Shown: positions 18,962-27,581, numbered from the stretch's first letter. The stretch is DNA of 64,000 nucleotides from Pannonibacter indicus (GCF_001418225.1 NZ_LIPT01000007.1:62001-126000), one strand, 5' to 3'. A program made the numbers and translations. The notes: generated by a model from the sequence alone, not told the origin.

Positions 18962-19410
18962 GTGCCGGGTCCGAAGGCGGTTGTGCGGCCGGGCGCGGGA
19001 ATGCGGGCCAGCGCCGTCTTCGCCATACGGCCCGGACGCTCGGAGGCCCTGCACCAGCCATCGGCAAGCCCGTGATACTGGCGGGCGAAAGCGGCAATAT
19101 CCGGCACGTCGTCCAGCGTCAGGTGGCCGAACAGCCAGCCGGTTTTGCCGGGAGACGTCAGCGCGACAGCACAGGGCTGGCTGCAGGCGGCCATGCATTC
19201 AACGGCGGAGACGGTCCAATGCGCGTCCTGCTGCAGGGCGCTGGCAAGCGCGGTGCCAAGGTCAAATCCTGGCCGTTCGCCGGTTTGCGTGTCACGGCAG
19301 GTGACGCAGATGGTGAGATGATGGGAAGGGGAGGTTCCCACCGTTTTGGGAATGGCCTGCACGGGCGCAGGCACAGGTGTTCCGGCCAAGGCCGGTCCCT
19401 GAATGGTCAT
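18958..19410 (-). CDS. DUF1636 predicted metal-binding protein
   Basis: A 150-residue protein of the DUF1636 family, small ferredoxin-like proteins predicted to hold metal. Conserved Cys residues appear as CVTCRD near residue 36 and CMAACSQPC near residue 75, followed by the family segments TGWLFGHLTLDD and the C-terminal ARIPAPG. GGAAGGAG stands before the ATG at 19410. It is first in the riboswitch-controlled operon, so it is the gene most directly governed by B12. Exact role unknown; passing on or loading a metal or corrinoid is inferred. Confidence 0.85.
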   Translation of the reverse strand: MTIQGPALAGTPVPAPVQAIPKTVGTSPSHHLTICVTCRDTQTGERPGFDLGTALASALQQDAHWTVSAVECMAACSQPCAVALTSPGKTGWLFGHLTLDDVPDIAAFARQYHGLADGWCRASERPGRMAKTALARIPAPGRTTAFGPGT

Positions 19411-19460
19411 GGCTATGCTCCTTCCGGGACACCCCGCCCGGCGGTTTGAGGTCTGCTGCG

Positions 19461-19650
19461 ATGGCAGGTCTCCTGACTTGCGGGTCGCCGCTTGCCCGGT
19501 CCTTCCCGTTCCTCGTTGGAACAGTGGATCACTCCGGGGTCGCTCGCCGCCTACAGTTGCGGGGGCAGTCACGGACTTGGCGCCTTTTGGCTACACCGTA
19601 CCGTGTTCCCTTTTCACCCGGCCAAGGCTTTGCCAGCCGGGAACCATCGC
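19461..19650 (-). promoter_or_regulatory. cobalamin riboswitch
   Basis: On the minus strand the leader shows the cobalamin riboswitch elements in order: GGTTCCC at the 5' end, GGGTGAAAAGGGAAC, then CCCCCGCAACTGTA, the CCACTG element, a GGGAAGG stem and the B12 box GCAAGTCAGGAGACCTGCC at 19463-19481. It ends about 50 bases before the DUF1636 start. Bound adenosylcobalamin is expected to reduce expression of the transporter genes. Confidence 0.96.
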
Positions 19651-19734
19651 CGCAGATGATCAAAGCCGCCGTCCTTCCTGTCAAGCTCCATCGTCATAAA
19701 TTCAGGATGGGTCTTCATACGGTGGCAGTGATAT

Positions 19735-19751
19735 ATGTTATAAGATAACAT
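19735..19751 (-). promoter_or_regulatory. Zur-box-like perfect dyad in the promoter of the B12 transporter operon
   Basis: ATGTTAT-AAG-ATAACAT is a perfect 17-base inverted repeat about 85 bases upstream of the riboswitch. It closely follows the proteobacterial Zur pattern TGTTAT-N3-ATAACA. On the minus strand it lies between a TTGTAA hexamer and a weak TATCAC hexamer spaced 17 bases, so a bound repressor would block the promoter. The only gene set it faces is the riboswitch-led operon. Confidence 0.6.
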
Positions 19752-19776
19752 TACAATATGCGGGCTTCGGAAGGAC

Positions 19777-19813
19777 AAAAAAAACCCCGGCTGCCTATGC
19801 CGGCAGCCGGGGG
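19777..19813 (-). terminator. intrinsic terminator downstream of preA
   Basis: CCCCGGCTGCC and GGCAGCCGGGG form an 11-bp stem; read on the minus strand it is followed by a run of eight T. It lies about 170 bases past the preA stop, after a hairpin repeat. Confidence 0.9.
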
Positions 19814-19883
19814 AGTCGCCTCTCATCGAGCTGGGGGTGAGCTGCATCCCGGGGGCAGGGTGCAGCCGCAAGTCTGTGCCTTT

Positions 19884-19941
19884 ACGCCAAGTCTTAAGAT
19901 GCTCACGCATCAAGGCCTGGAACGCTCAGGCGCCGCAGTGG
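19884..19941 (+). repeat. dispersed hairpin repeat, copy 1
   Basis: Most diverged of three copies of a ~58-base element (others at 34746-34804, opposite orientation, and 43021-43077, same orientation). It keeps the inner stem pair ATGC/GCAT (read on the minus strand) and the downstream CTCAGGCGCC block. It sits between preA and its terminator. Confidence 0.55.
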
Positions 19942-19980
19942 TTGAACAGTTTCCCTTGAGCAAAGCTCTCCGGGGCTTAA

Positions 19981-21291
19981 TCACTCGGCGGCGATGCGGG
20001 CGCTGGGGTTGTTCGGATGTGTCGTCCAGTTGGCATAGTCCCCAGAGACGGAACGGCCCGTCCGTGGATCAACGGTTCCAGCGGCCATTGGTTCCATGGT
20101 GATGCAATTTTCCACCGGGCAGACCGAGACGCAGAGATTGCAGCCGACGCATTCCTCGTCGATCACCTCGAACTTGCGCACCCCGTCCACCATGCTGGTG
20201 ATCGCCTGATGCGAGGTGTCCTCGCAGGCGATGTGGCAGCGGCCGCACTTGATGCAGAGGTCCTCGTCTATCTTCGCCTTGGCGACGTAGTTGAGGTTGA
20301 GGTAGCGCCAGTCGGTGACATTAGGCACCGCCCGGCCGCAGAAGTCCGATATCCGCTCATAGCCGGCCTCGCCCATCCAGTCCTTCAGGCCCTCGATCAT
20401 CTCCTCGACGATCTTGAAGCCATAGGTCATGGCGGCGGTGCAGACCTGCACGTTGCCGGCACCCAGCGCGATGAACTCCGCCGCATCGCGCCAGGTGGTG
20501 ACGCCGCCGATGCCGGAAATGGGCAGGCCGTAGGTTTCCGGATCACGGGCGATTTCCGCCACCATGTTGAGGGCAATCGGCTTTACCGCCGGGCCGCAAT
20601 AGCCCCCGTGCGAGCCCTTGCCGTCAATGGTCGGCGTTGGCGCCATGCGGTCAAGGTCAACACCCACGATGGAGTTGATGGTGTTGATCAGCGACACCGC
20701 ATCCGCCCCGCCGCGCTTGGCGGCCTGCGCGGGCTTGCGCACATCGGTGATGTTGGGCGTCAGCTTGACGATCACCGGCATGCGGGTGTGCTTCTTTGCC
20801 CAGCGGGTGACCATCTCGATATATTCCGGCACCTGGCCCACGGCCGAGCCCATGCCGCGCTCGCTCATGCCATGCGGGCAGCCGAAGTTCAGCTCCACCC
20901 CATCGGCCTCGGTTTCTTCCACGCGCTTGAGGATCGCGGCCCAGTTGGGCTCCTCGCAGGGCACCATCAGGGACACGACAAGGGCGCGGTCCTTCCAGTC
21001 GCGCTTGACGCGCTTGATTTCCTGCAGGTTCACCTCAAGTGGCCGGTCGGTGATCAGCTCGATGTTGTTGAGGCCGATGAGCTGGCGGTCCTTGCCGTGA
21101 ATGGCGCCATAGCGCGGGCCATTGACGTTGACCACATTCGGGTCCTCGCCCAGCGTCTTCCACACGACGCCGCCCCAGCCCGCCTTGTAGGCGCGCACCA
21201 CGTTATATTCCTTGTCCGTTGGCGGCGCGGAGGCGAGCCAGAACGGGTTGGGCGACTTGATGCCGACGAAATCAGATCTCAGATCAACCAT
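19981..21291 (-). CDS. preA: NAD-dependent dihydropyrimidine dehydrogenase subunit PreA
   Basis: Catalytic subunit that reduces uracil and thymine to the dihydro forms, the first step of reductive pyrimidine breakdown. The 436-residue protein has a dihydroorotate-dehydrogenase-like FMN barrel with the active-site Cys loop NFGCPHGMSERGMG near residue 135, then two 4Fe-4S clusters near the C-terminus, CIKCGRCHIAC and CVGCNLCVSVC. The ATG at 21291 with GGAG upstream gives the usual N-terminus; the frame opens further without homology. It follows preT by 28 bases in one operon. Confidence 0.95.
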   Translation of the reverse strand: MVDLRSDFVGIKSPNPFWLASAPPTDKEYNVVRAYKAGWGGVVWKTLGEDPNVVNVNGPRYGAIHGKDRQLIGLNNIELITDRPLEVNLQEIKRVKRDWKDRALVVSLMVPCEEPNWAAILKRVEETEADGVELNFGCPHGMSERGMGSAVGQVPEYIEMVTRWAKKHTRMPVIVKLTPNITDVRKPAQAAKRGGADAVSLINTINSIVGVDLDRMAPTPTIDGKGSHGGYCGPAVKPIALNMVAEIARDPETYGLPISGIGGVTTWRDAAEFIALGAGNVQVCTAAMTYGFKIVEEMIEGLKDWMGEAGYERISDFCGRAVPNVTDWRYLNLNYVAKAKIDEDLCIKCGRCHIACEDTSHQAITSMVDGVRKFEVIDEECVGCNLCVSVCPVENCITMEPMAAGTVDPRTGRSVSGDYANWTTHPNNPSARIAAE

Positions 21292-21319
21292 GACGGGATC
21301 TCCGGAAAGAACGGCTGGC

Positions 21320-22678
21320 TCAGGCGCTGAGCGCCTGATGGATGGCTTCTGCGGCAACCTTGCCGTCCTCGACGGCGGCCACGGTCAGGTCTTGCCCGCC
21401 GGCGATGCAGTCGCCGCCTGCCCAGACTTTGGCCATGGTGGTTGCGCGGGTGGCGTCCGTGACGATGCGGCCATTGTCGAGGGTCAGCGCCGCCGCCGAA
21501 CCGTTCAGCCCGGCCGGGTTGAGCTTCTGGCCCACGGCCTTGAACACCATGTCGGCGTCAAGACGGAAGGTCTCGCCGGTCATCACCAGCTTGCCGGTGT
21601 TGTCGAGCCGGGTGCGTTCCAGCTCGATGCCGGTCAGCTTGCCGTTTTCCCCGTGCATCGCCTTGGGGGCTGCCCAGTGCAGGATGCGCACGCCATTGGT
21701 CTGGGCGAGGTCCTGCTCATAGGGGCTGGCGTTCATGTGCTCCTTGCCGCGCCGGTAGGCGATGGTCACCTCTTCGGCGCCCAGCAGCTTGCTCTGCACG
21801 GCAATGTCCACCGCCGTCATGCCGCCGCCGATCACCACAACGCGCCGTCCGACGGGCAGGGTGGAAAGATCCTTCGCCTGCCGCAGCTCCGCGATATAGG
21901 CGACCGCATCCACCACGCCCTCCAGCTCCTCGCCGGGAACGGACAGGCCGTTGACACCGGCAAGGCCGATCCCGAGGAACACGGCGTCGAAGTCCCTGGT
22001 CAGGGCGGAAAGGGAGAGGTCCTCGCCCAGCACCTTGCCATGTTCCACGGTGATGCCGCCGATGGAGAGGATGAAATCCACCTCGCGCGCCGCAAAGTCA
22101 TCGACGGACTTGTAGGCGGCGATGCCATATTCGTTGAGCCCGCCCGCCTTGGGGCGGGCATCATAGAGCGTTACCGCATGGCCATGCACGGCGAGGCGGT
22201 GGGCGCAGGACAGGCCCGCCGGGCCCGCGCCCACAACGGCCACACGCTTGCCGGTTTCGGGGGCGCGGGTGAAGGGCGTGGTGCTGTGCGTTTCCATGTA
22301 ATGGTCGGTGGCAAAGCGCTGCAGCTCGCCGATCTTCACCGGCTTGGCTTCGGCCTCGTTGCGCACGCAGGCCTGCTCGCACAGGGTCTCCGTCGGGCAG
22401 ACGCGGGCGCACATGCCGCCAAGGATATTCTGCGCAAAGATCGTCCGCGCCGCGCCGGTGTCATTGCCGGTTGAGATCTGGCGGATGAACAGCGGAATGT
22501 CGATTCTGGTCGGACAGGCATTCACGCAAGGCGCGTCATAGCAGAAGTAGCAGCGGTCACTCTCAACCCTTGCCTCATGCGGATCGAGGCGCGGGTGCAG
22601 GTCACAGAAGTTCTGTGCATACTGGTCAGCCGGAAGGCGCGCAGGCGCAATGTCCGGACCAGATCTGGTCTCAGTCAT
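21320..22678 (-). CDS. preT: NAD-dependent dihydropyrimidine dehydrogenase subunit PreT
   Basis: Electron-input subunit of the PreTA dihydropyrimidine dehydrogenase, a relative of the glutamate synthase small chain. The 452-residue protein has N-terminal Cys clusters (CYFCYDAPCVNACPTRID near residue 43 and CARVCPTETLCEQAC near residue 90), an FAD fold VVGAGPAGLSCAHRL near residue 150, and an NAD(P) fold VVVIGGGMTAVDIA near residue 285. It takes electrons from NADH and hands them to PreA. First gene of the operon, with a RutR-like site about 90 bases upstream. Confidence 0.95.
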   Translation of the reverse strand: MTETRSGPDIAPARLPADQYAQNFCDLHPRLDPHEARVESDRCYFCYDAPCVNACPTRIDIPLFIRQISTGNDTGAARTIFAQNILGGMCARVCPTETLCEQACVRNEAEAKPVKIGELQRFATDHYMETHSTTPFTRAPETGKRVAVVGAGPAGLSCAHRLAVHGHAVTLYDARPKAGGLNEYGIAAYKSVDDFAAREVDFILSIGGITVEHGKVLGEDLSLSALTRDFDAVFLGIGLAGVNGLSVPGEELEGVVDAVAYIAELRQAKDLSTLPVGRRVVVIGGGMTAVDIAVQSKLLGAEEVTIAYRRGKEHMNASPYEQDLAQTNGVRILHWAAPKAMHGENGKLTGIELERTRLDNTGKLVMTGETFRLDADMVFKAVGQKLNPAGLNGSAAALTLDNGRIVTDATRATTMAKVWAGGDCIAGGQDLTVAAVEDGKVAAEAIHQALSA

Positions 22679-22763
22679 GGGAGGATCTCCGGAAGGTGGC
22701 GATCTATGTTCGGCGCCCGTTTCTTTTTGCGAACAGGCTTATCCGCTCCCATTGAAGGAAAAT

Positions 22764-22779
22764 TTGTCCAAACAGTCAA
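22764..22779 (-). promoter_or_regulatory. RutR-like operator upstream of preT
   Basis: Minus strand TTGACTGTTTGGACAA, centred about 93 bases before the preT ATG, matches 11 of 14 fixed bases of the RutR pattern TTGACCA-N2-TGGTCAA. RutR senses uracil and controls pyrimidine breakdown, which suits the gene it faces. The 318-base gap also holds an AT-rich stretch and the inverted repeat at 22948. Confidence 0.5.
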
Positions 22780-22947
22780 ATATTTTTCGAAAGATCAATT
22801 ACATGAGCATGATAGTCATGTTTTTGCAGGTGCTAACTGATTGAAATGATTTGGGGTGGCAGTTCTCCAATCAACCGCCTTTCCGGCTTCATCCGGCCGG
22901 GAGAGCCGGTATTCGGGCAATCGAACCGGTCAAACCCCTCCGTTTTC

Positions 22948-22976
22948 GTCCTGCCATGACTTGATCATGGCAGGAC
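22948..22976 (-). terminator. long hairpin at the end of the CRTAC1 gene (possible terminator)
   Basis: GTCCTGCCATGA and TCATGGCAGGAC form a perfect 12-bp stem with a 5-base loop, about 20 bases after the CRTAC1 stop. No T-run follows, so stopping transcription or protecting the mRNA end are both possible. Confidence 0.6.
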
Positions 22977-22996
22977 GGTGGAGAGTGACAATCTAC

Positions 22997-24649
22997 CTAC
23001 TCCGGCAGCCAGAGCTTCGCTTCTTCTGCACCGCGCTCGATGACCACGTGGGTGTTGGCGAAGACGCGGTAGGCGTGGCTCCATTCGCCGTCCGGCCAGC
23101 GCACGCGGATCTGGGCGCGTTCGGAGACGCCGAGGCCGAAATGGGCGAAGCCGAGCTGGCCGGAGGCGTGGCCGCCGCCAATCTGCAGGTCGCGCTCGAT
23201 GGACTTGGTGCCTGCCCGCACGCTGATCTTTGCGCCGATGGCGTTGCGGTTGGGCTTGCCCGGCTGTTTCAGCTCCACGGCCACCCAGTTGCCGAGCGGG
23301 CGCGGGGCTTCGGCTGTGCCTGCGCCCGTGTTGCGGAACAGGCTGACGGGGGCGCTGCGGTTGACCACAATCAGATCCAGCAGGCCGTCCTGATTGAAAT
23401 CAGCCAGTCCCGCGCCGCGTCCGCGCCGTTCCAGTGCGATGCCGGAAAGGTCACCGGTTTCGGTGAAGCTGCCATCCCACTGGCCCAGCAGCAGGTTGTC
23501 CGGGTCAAAGGCGGCAAAGTCCGGCATGGCTTCCACATTGCCCTTGGCGATGTAGAGGTCCCAAAGGGTGTCGTTGTTCACATCCTGAAATTCCGCGTGC
23601 CAGCCGGTGGAGGGGCGCAGGTCCCCGCCCGTATAGGGCCGGTGCGCGGTGACGCCTTTTTCAAAGGCGATGTCCGCATAGACCGGCACCACCTCATCGC
23701 CTTCCTTTTCCAGCGTCTGCAGCTTGGTATCGCCCATGCTGGTCAGTGCATATTCGGGTTGGCCGTCCACATCCAGATCGATGCTGGCAATGCCCATGCC
23801 CCAGATGGTGAGGCTGCGCCAGCCGTCGGCCCGGCGGTAAAGCCTCGCAGGGCGGTCCGGCGGCACGGCCCAGAGCTGTTCCTCGCCGCCCCGGTAGTAA
23901 TGCCGGTCGTTGGAAATGCGGAGTGAAGCTTCGCCGGAGCGGTTCCAGTCGGTGAACATCATCGACAGGGCGCAGAAGCCAGGTGTCAGACGCTCGGCCT
24001 GCGAATAGTCCGGCCGGTCCTGCGATTGCGGACGGAAGAGGAAATTGTCGTGGCAGGTGCCCCAGGGCGAACCGGGCAGGGAGCGGTCCACATAATTGCC
24101 GAAGGCGAGCGTTGGATAGGCGTTGCCAGCTTCCCACACGGCGGAGAAGGCCGTGCTCCATTCGTTGCCGCCCTTGAAGCCGAGAGAGCGGTTGGCCACC
24201 TCGAACTGGCAGCTTCCCTTGCCGCGCAGCAGCAGGTTTTCGCCCTCGCGCAGCACGGCGAGGTCCGGTTCGCCGTCATTGTCAAAATCGAGCGGATAGG
24301 CGCCCAGCACCTTGGTCAGGCTGCGTTCATCGGCGCCGCTATCGGTGCCTGCGAATTTCAGCGGCCCGCCGGTGGTGCTTTCGTTCACGAAAAGCCCGGC
24401 CGGGTTCTTGCCGCCGGCGATGAACAGGTCCGGCTTGCGGTCGCCGTTGCAGTCGAGAATAGCAACGCCGCCGCCGACGAAATATTCCCAGGGGCCTTCG
24501 TAGCTCTGGCGGATGCCGGCGGCTTCCGCTTCCTCCACGAAATGCGGCACGGGGGCGAGCGAGACTTTGCGCTCCTGCGCCAGCGCAGCCGTGGCGGCAA
24601 GTGGCAGCAGGGCGAGGAGAGAGGTGGTAACCGGGCGGAGAATGCTCAT
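22997..24649 (-). CDS. CRTAC1-family secreted FG-GAP/ASPIC protein
   Basis: A 550-residue exported protein (signal peptide ending AALA-QE near residue 25). It has several FG-GAP/VCBS-like calcium-loop repeats with the pattern DxNxDxxxD, such as DCNGDRKPD, DFDNDGEPD and DFNQDGLLD, and a C-terminal ASPIC/UnbV domain (LQIGGGHASGQ to IRVRWPDG). These form a beta-propeller outside the cytoplasm. Function is not known. Its ATG overlaps the stop of the upstream di-haem gene (ATGA), so the two proteins probably act together. Confidence 0.88.
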   Translation of the reverse strand: MSILRPVTTSLLALLPLAATAALAQERKVSLAPVPHFVEEAEAAGIRQSYEGPWEYFVGGGVAILDCNGDRKPDLFIAGGKNPAGLFVNESTTGGPLKFAGTDSGADERSLTKVLGAYPLDFDNDGEPDLAVLREGENLLLRGKGSCQFEVANRSLGFKGGNEWSTAFSAVWEAGNAYPTLAFGNYVDRSLPGSPWGTCHDNFLFRPQSQDRPDYSQAERLTPGFCALSMMFTDWNRSGEASLRISNDRHYYRGGEEQLWAVPPDRPARLYRRADGWRSLTIWGMGIASIDLDVDGQPEYALTSMGDTKLQTLEKEGDEVVPVYADIAFEKGVTAHRPYTGGDLRPSTGWHAEFQDVNNDTLWDLYIAKGNVEAMPDFAAFDPDNLLLGQWDGSFTETGDLSGIALERRGRGAGLADFNQDGLLDLIVVNRSAPVSLFRNTGAGTAEAPRPLGNWVAVELKQPGKPNRNAIGAKISVRAGTKSIERDLQIGGGHASGQLGFAHFGLGVSERAQIRVRWPDGEWSHAYRVFANTHVVIERGAEEAKLWLPE

Positions 24650-26115
24650 TTGCCAACCTCCAGGCTGCGCAGGAAGGCAATCACCGCCTGCCGGTCTTCC
24701 TCGGGCAGGGCGGCATAGGCCTTCTGCGTCTCCTCCGCCTTGCCGCCATGGGCCATGATCACTTCATGCAGGGTGGTGATGTCGTTGCGGTGGCCATAGG
24801 GCGCCGTATTGCCCACGCCCCAAAGTTCGGCGGTGATGAACACGTCCCGCTCGACGAAACGCTGGCCCAGCAGCTCGTTGCCCAGCCGGTTGTTGCGCTG
24901 GCCGGAAATCTGATGGCGCTTGAGGTCGCCGTAGAGCGGCACCAGAACGCGGCCCTTGTCATCGCGCGGCAGGGCCTTCACCCATGCGAGCGCGGACAGA
25001 TCATAGACCAGCGGCGTCTCCACATCCTGCCGCCGCAAGGTGCCAGCTCCTTCCACCGGGCCCGGGTCCTCGAAGGCAAGGCTCTCCAGCGGCAGGGACG
25101 GGCGGTGGCAGGATGTGCAGCCGGTTGCGGCAAAGAGGTCTTCTCCCCTTGCGGCGGCGGCCTTCCAGTCATCGGGGAGATCTTGCTTGCGGCCCGGCGC
25201 GGGCAGAGTGGCCTGAAAGGCGACGAGAGCAGAGACATGTTCGGGGCGGATTTCATCGGCCACGCCGTCCATGTCGAAATCATCCGTGCCGGTCCACATG
25301 CTGCCGAAGCGCTCCTGCGCCTGCATACCGTGATGCACATTGAGGGCGTTGACCGTAAACTGGCGCAGGGAGGCGAACACGCCCTTCTGGCTGAAGGGGC
25401 GCAGCACCAGATCCGGGTCGATACCGTCGATGGCGGAGACGTCGATCGTGCCATCGGGATGGGCGGTCACCTTGCCGAAGCTGACGCCCTTGGTTTCGAG
25501 CGGCGCCGTCACCGGCACCTTGTCCGCCCGCGCCTTGCGCACGGCTTCGGCGCGCTGGGCTTTCAGCTCAGCCGTCATCTCCCGCGCCAGCAGCTCGATC
25601 AGGCCGGAGCCCTGCAGGATGTTGGTGCCGCGCTCGTTGGAAAACTGCGGGTCGGAGGTGTCGAAATCGGCGCTCTCGAAGCCTTCGGAGACGAAGACAT
25701 TGGCGGTGAAATCCCCAGCGCCGCCGATGACAGGCTGGTGATGGCAGCCGGAACAGGCGGCCGCATCCGGGCCGGGCATGCGGTTGAACAGGTTCTCGAC
25801 CGCGCGCTTGCGTTTCGTCGGCACGATGGCCTGCGTTGCCATGGGCCGTCCGGCGCCTTCCTCGCGGATGAAACGCGCCTCGAACAGGCGGCGGCCTTCT
25901 TCGGCAAGGGCTTCCAGCGCGGCGGGGCTGCCGGTCTTGCGGGCTTCCTCCAGAGAGGCGCGGATGTCCTCCAGCGGCGGCGTGTGATCAAGGTTCCGCT
26001 CGCTCCAGCTCTGCGCATGCGCAGATGCCGCAAGGCCCAGCCACAGCGCGCCTGCTCCTGCAAGCGCCGCAGCAAAAGGCAGCCATATGCGGCCTCGTTC
26101 CTGTCTCCCCCTCAT
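24646..26115 (-). CDS. di-haem cytochrome c (DHOR/peroxidase-like) protein
   Basis: A 489-residue exported protein with a signal peptide ending AHA-QS near residue 35 and two CxxCH haem sites, CSGCH near residue 120 and CTSCH near residue 335. The C-terminal pattern (GVGNTAPYGHRNDITTLHEVI, then LPEEDRQAVIAFLRSLE) is shared with DUF1111 and MauG-like di-haem proteins. It resembles but is clearly diverged from the di-haem protein at 12.2 kb. GGGGGAG precedes the ATG. It is translationally coupled to the CRTAC1 gene; substrate unknown. Confidence 0.82.
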   Translation of the reverse strand: MRGRQERGRIWLPFAAALAGAGALWLGLAASAHAQSWSERNLDHTPPLEDIRASLEEARKTGSPAALEALAEEGRRLFEARFIREEGAGRPMATQAIVPTKRKRAVENLFNRMPGPDAAACSGCHHQPVIGGAGDFTANVFVSEGFESADFDTSDPQFSNERGTNILQGSGLIELLAREMTAELKAQRAEAVRKARADKVPVTAPLETKGVSFGKVTAHPDGTIDVSAIDGIDPDLVLRPFSQKGVFASLRQFTVNALNVHHGMQAQERFGSMWTGTDDFDMDGVADEIRPEHVSALVAFQATLPAPGRKQDLPDDWKAAAARGEDLFAATGCTSCHRPSLPLESLAFEDPGPVEGAGTLRRQDVETPLVYDLSALAWVKALPRDDKGRVLVPLYGDLKRHQISGQRNNRLGNELLGQRFVERDVFITAELWGVGNTAPYGHRNDITTLHEVIMAHGGKAEETQKAYAALPEEDRQAVIAFLRSLEVGK

Positions 26116-26157
26116 GCCGTCGCTCCCCCGGGCTGCGGTTCATATGTGCCGCAGCGA

Positions 26158-27426
26158 TCAGATCTCTTTGCTGGCGCCTTGCCGGATGAGGCTCGCTCGG
26201 GGGCTTATGCCCTCCGGCTGGCCGGTCAGGCTCTCATCCAGCCGCCGCATGGCCTGCGCGACAAGCCCGCGGCGGATGAAGTCCTCGTTCCATTCCACCA
26301 CGTCGATCACCAGATGCCGCCGCAGGTCCTCCACCAGCACCTCCTCAAGTGCCTGATGCATGCCGGCTTCCATGAACTCGAAGGCCTCGATGCCCGCGCC
26401 GGTCAGCACAATGCGCGCCGGCTCGATGATGGCCAGCAGCCGGGCAAGACCAATGCCGAGCGCTTTGCCGGCGCTATTGAAGACGGCGCGCACATGGGGG
26501 TCCCCGGCTTTCGCCTTGCAATAGAGATCGTCAAAGGTCTGGCTGTTCACGGGCAGCGAGCGCGGGTCCGTGTCATCCGGCAGGCCCAGCACCTGACGCA
26601 GCAGGGCGTAGTCTGCAAGATAGGCTTCAAGGCAGCCGCGCTTGCCGCAGCGGCACAGGGCGCCGCCGGGAATGTGGTTGGCATGGCCGATTTCCGCCGC
26701 CGCTCCCGTGGCACCGACGAAAAGGTGGCCATCGAGAAACAGGCCCATGCCGACGCCGTAATCCACCATCAGGACGGCAAAGGTGCCGCTGTAGCGCTCT
26801 GGCTCCGACCAGTGCAGCGCCTCGGTGATCATGTTGGTGTCGTTGGTCAGGAAGCAGCGGGCGCCCAGCCGGCTGCGGATGGGCGCGACCACGGGGATGT
26901 TGCGGCCCTTGAAGGCAGGGCTCCAGACGATCTCTCCGCGCACCCTGTCCACAATGCCCTGCGAGGCGACGCCGATTTCCTGCACGGTGGCCGGATTGGC
27001 ACCCGATTCCTCGACAAAGCTCGTAATGGTGCTGCACAGAAGATCTGGAAAGCTCTCGGCATCCGCCCGGGTTGTGTCGAACGGATACTTGCGGCTGAAG
27101 ATGATCTTGCCGGTAAAGTCGGCCAGCGCCAGATCGATCCAGTTGACTGAAATGCGCAGACTGATGACGCTGGCCGCGGCGCCGTTGAGGGCCAGCATGC
27201 TGCGCGGCCGGCCCCGTGACTGGGCAGCGCGCGGCTCTTCGGTCTCGATCCCGGCAATCAGGCCTTCATCCAGCATGTCGGAGGTGATGGCGGTGATCGT
27301 CGCCGGGCTGAGACGCGTGGCCCGTCCCAGATCGATGCGCGCCATCTGCCCTTCGCGCCGCAGCGTCTGCAGGATGATGCTGCGGTTGCGTTTGCGGATC
27401 TGGTCCCTGTTCGCTGTCTGCGTCAT
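26158..27426 (-). CDS. xylR: ROK-family transcriptional repressor of the xylose genes
   Basis: A 422-residue ROK protein: an N-terminal winged helix-turn-helix (RSIILQTLRREGQMARIDLGRATRLSP region, residues 12-60) followed by a sugar-kinase-like domain with the zinc motif CRCGKRGCLEAY near residue 250 and the ROK glycine loop VDYGVGMGLFLDG. Such proteins repress pentose genes and release DNA on binding the sugar. It is divergent from xylFHG across 250 bases that carry a 23-base dyad. The ATG at 27426 is chosen; the open frame further upstream would cross the xylF promoter. The xylR name rests on context. Confidence 0.85.
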   Translation of the reverse strand: MTQTANRDQIRKRNRSIILQTLRREGQMARIDLGRATRLSPATITAITSDMLDEGLIAGIETEEPRAAQSRGRPRSMLALNGAAASVISLRISVNWIDLALADFTGKIIFSRKYPFDTTRADAESFPDLLCSTITSFVEESGANPATVQEIGVASQGIVDRVRGEIVWSPAFKGRNIPVVAPIRSRLGARCFLTNDTNMITEALHWSEPERYSGTFAVLMVDYGVGMGLFLDGHLFVGATGAAAEIGHANHIPGGALCRCGKRGCLEAYLADYALLRQVLGLPDDTDPRSLPVNSQTFDDLYCKAKAGDPHVRAVFNSAGKALGIGLARLLAIIEPARIVLTGAGIEAFEFMEAGMHQALEEVLVEDLRRHLVIDVVEWNEDFIRRGLVAQAMRRLDESLTGQPEGISPRASLIRQGASKEI

Positions 27427-27558
27427 GTCCTGACGTAGTTCCCGTGCTGTTTCCGTCCCTGACCTGCCAGTCTTTATGCCGCCAGCATGGTCTTCAGCGT
27501 AATGAAACCGTTTCCGGCCTCCAAAAGCATGTTGACAGGCGGCGAGCTTTGGAGCAAC

Positions 27559-27581
27559 TTTTTTTCGGGCGCCGAAAAAAA
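27559..27581 (+). promoter_or_regulatory. palindromic operator in the xylR-xylF promoter region
   Basis: TTTTTTTCGG-GCG-CCGAAAAAAA: 10-bp perfect arms. A TTGACA -35 hexamer lies at 27532-27537, and 17 bases later the weak -10 (CAACTT) overlaps the left arm. A protein bound here would block xylF transcription, as expected for the ROK repressor. Confidence 0.7.

Noticed and set aside
19458-19760. Thiamine or other riboswitch classes
   Set aside because: The B12 box and the CCCCCGCAACTGTA element identify cobalamin clearly; no THI box seen, and none ahead of the NMT1/THI5 transporter either.
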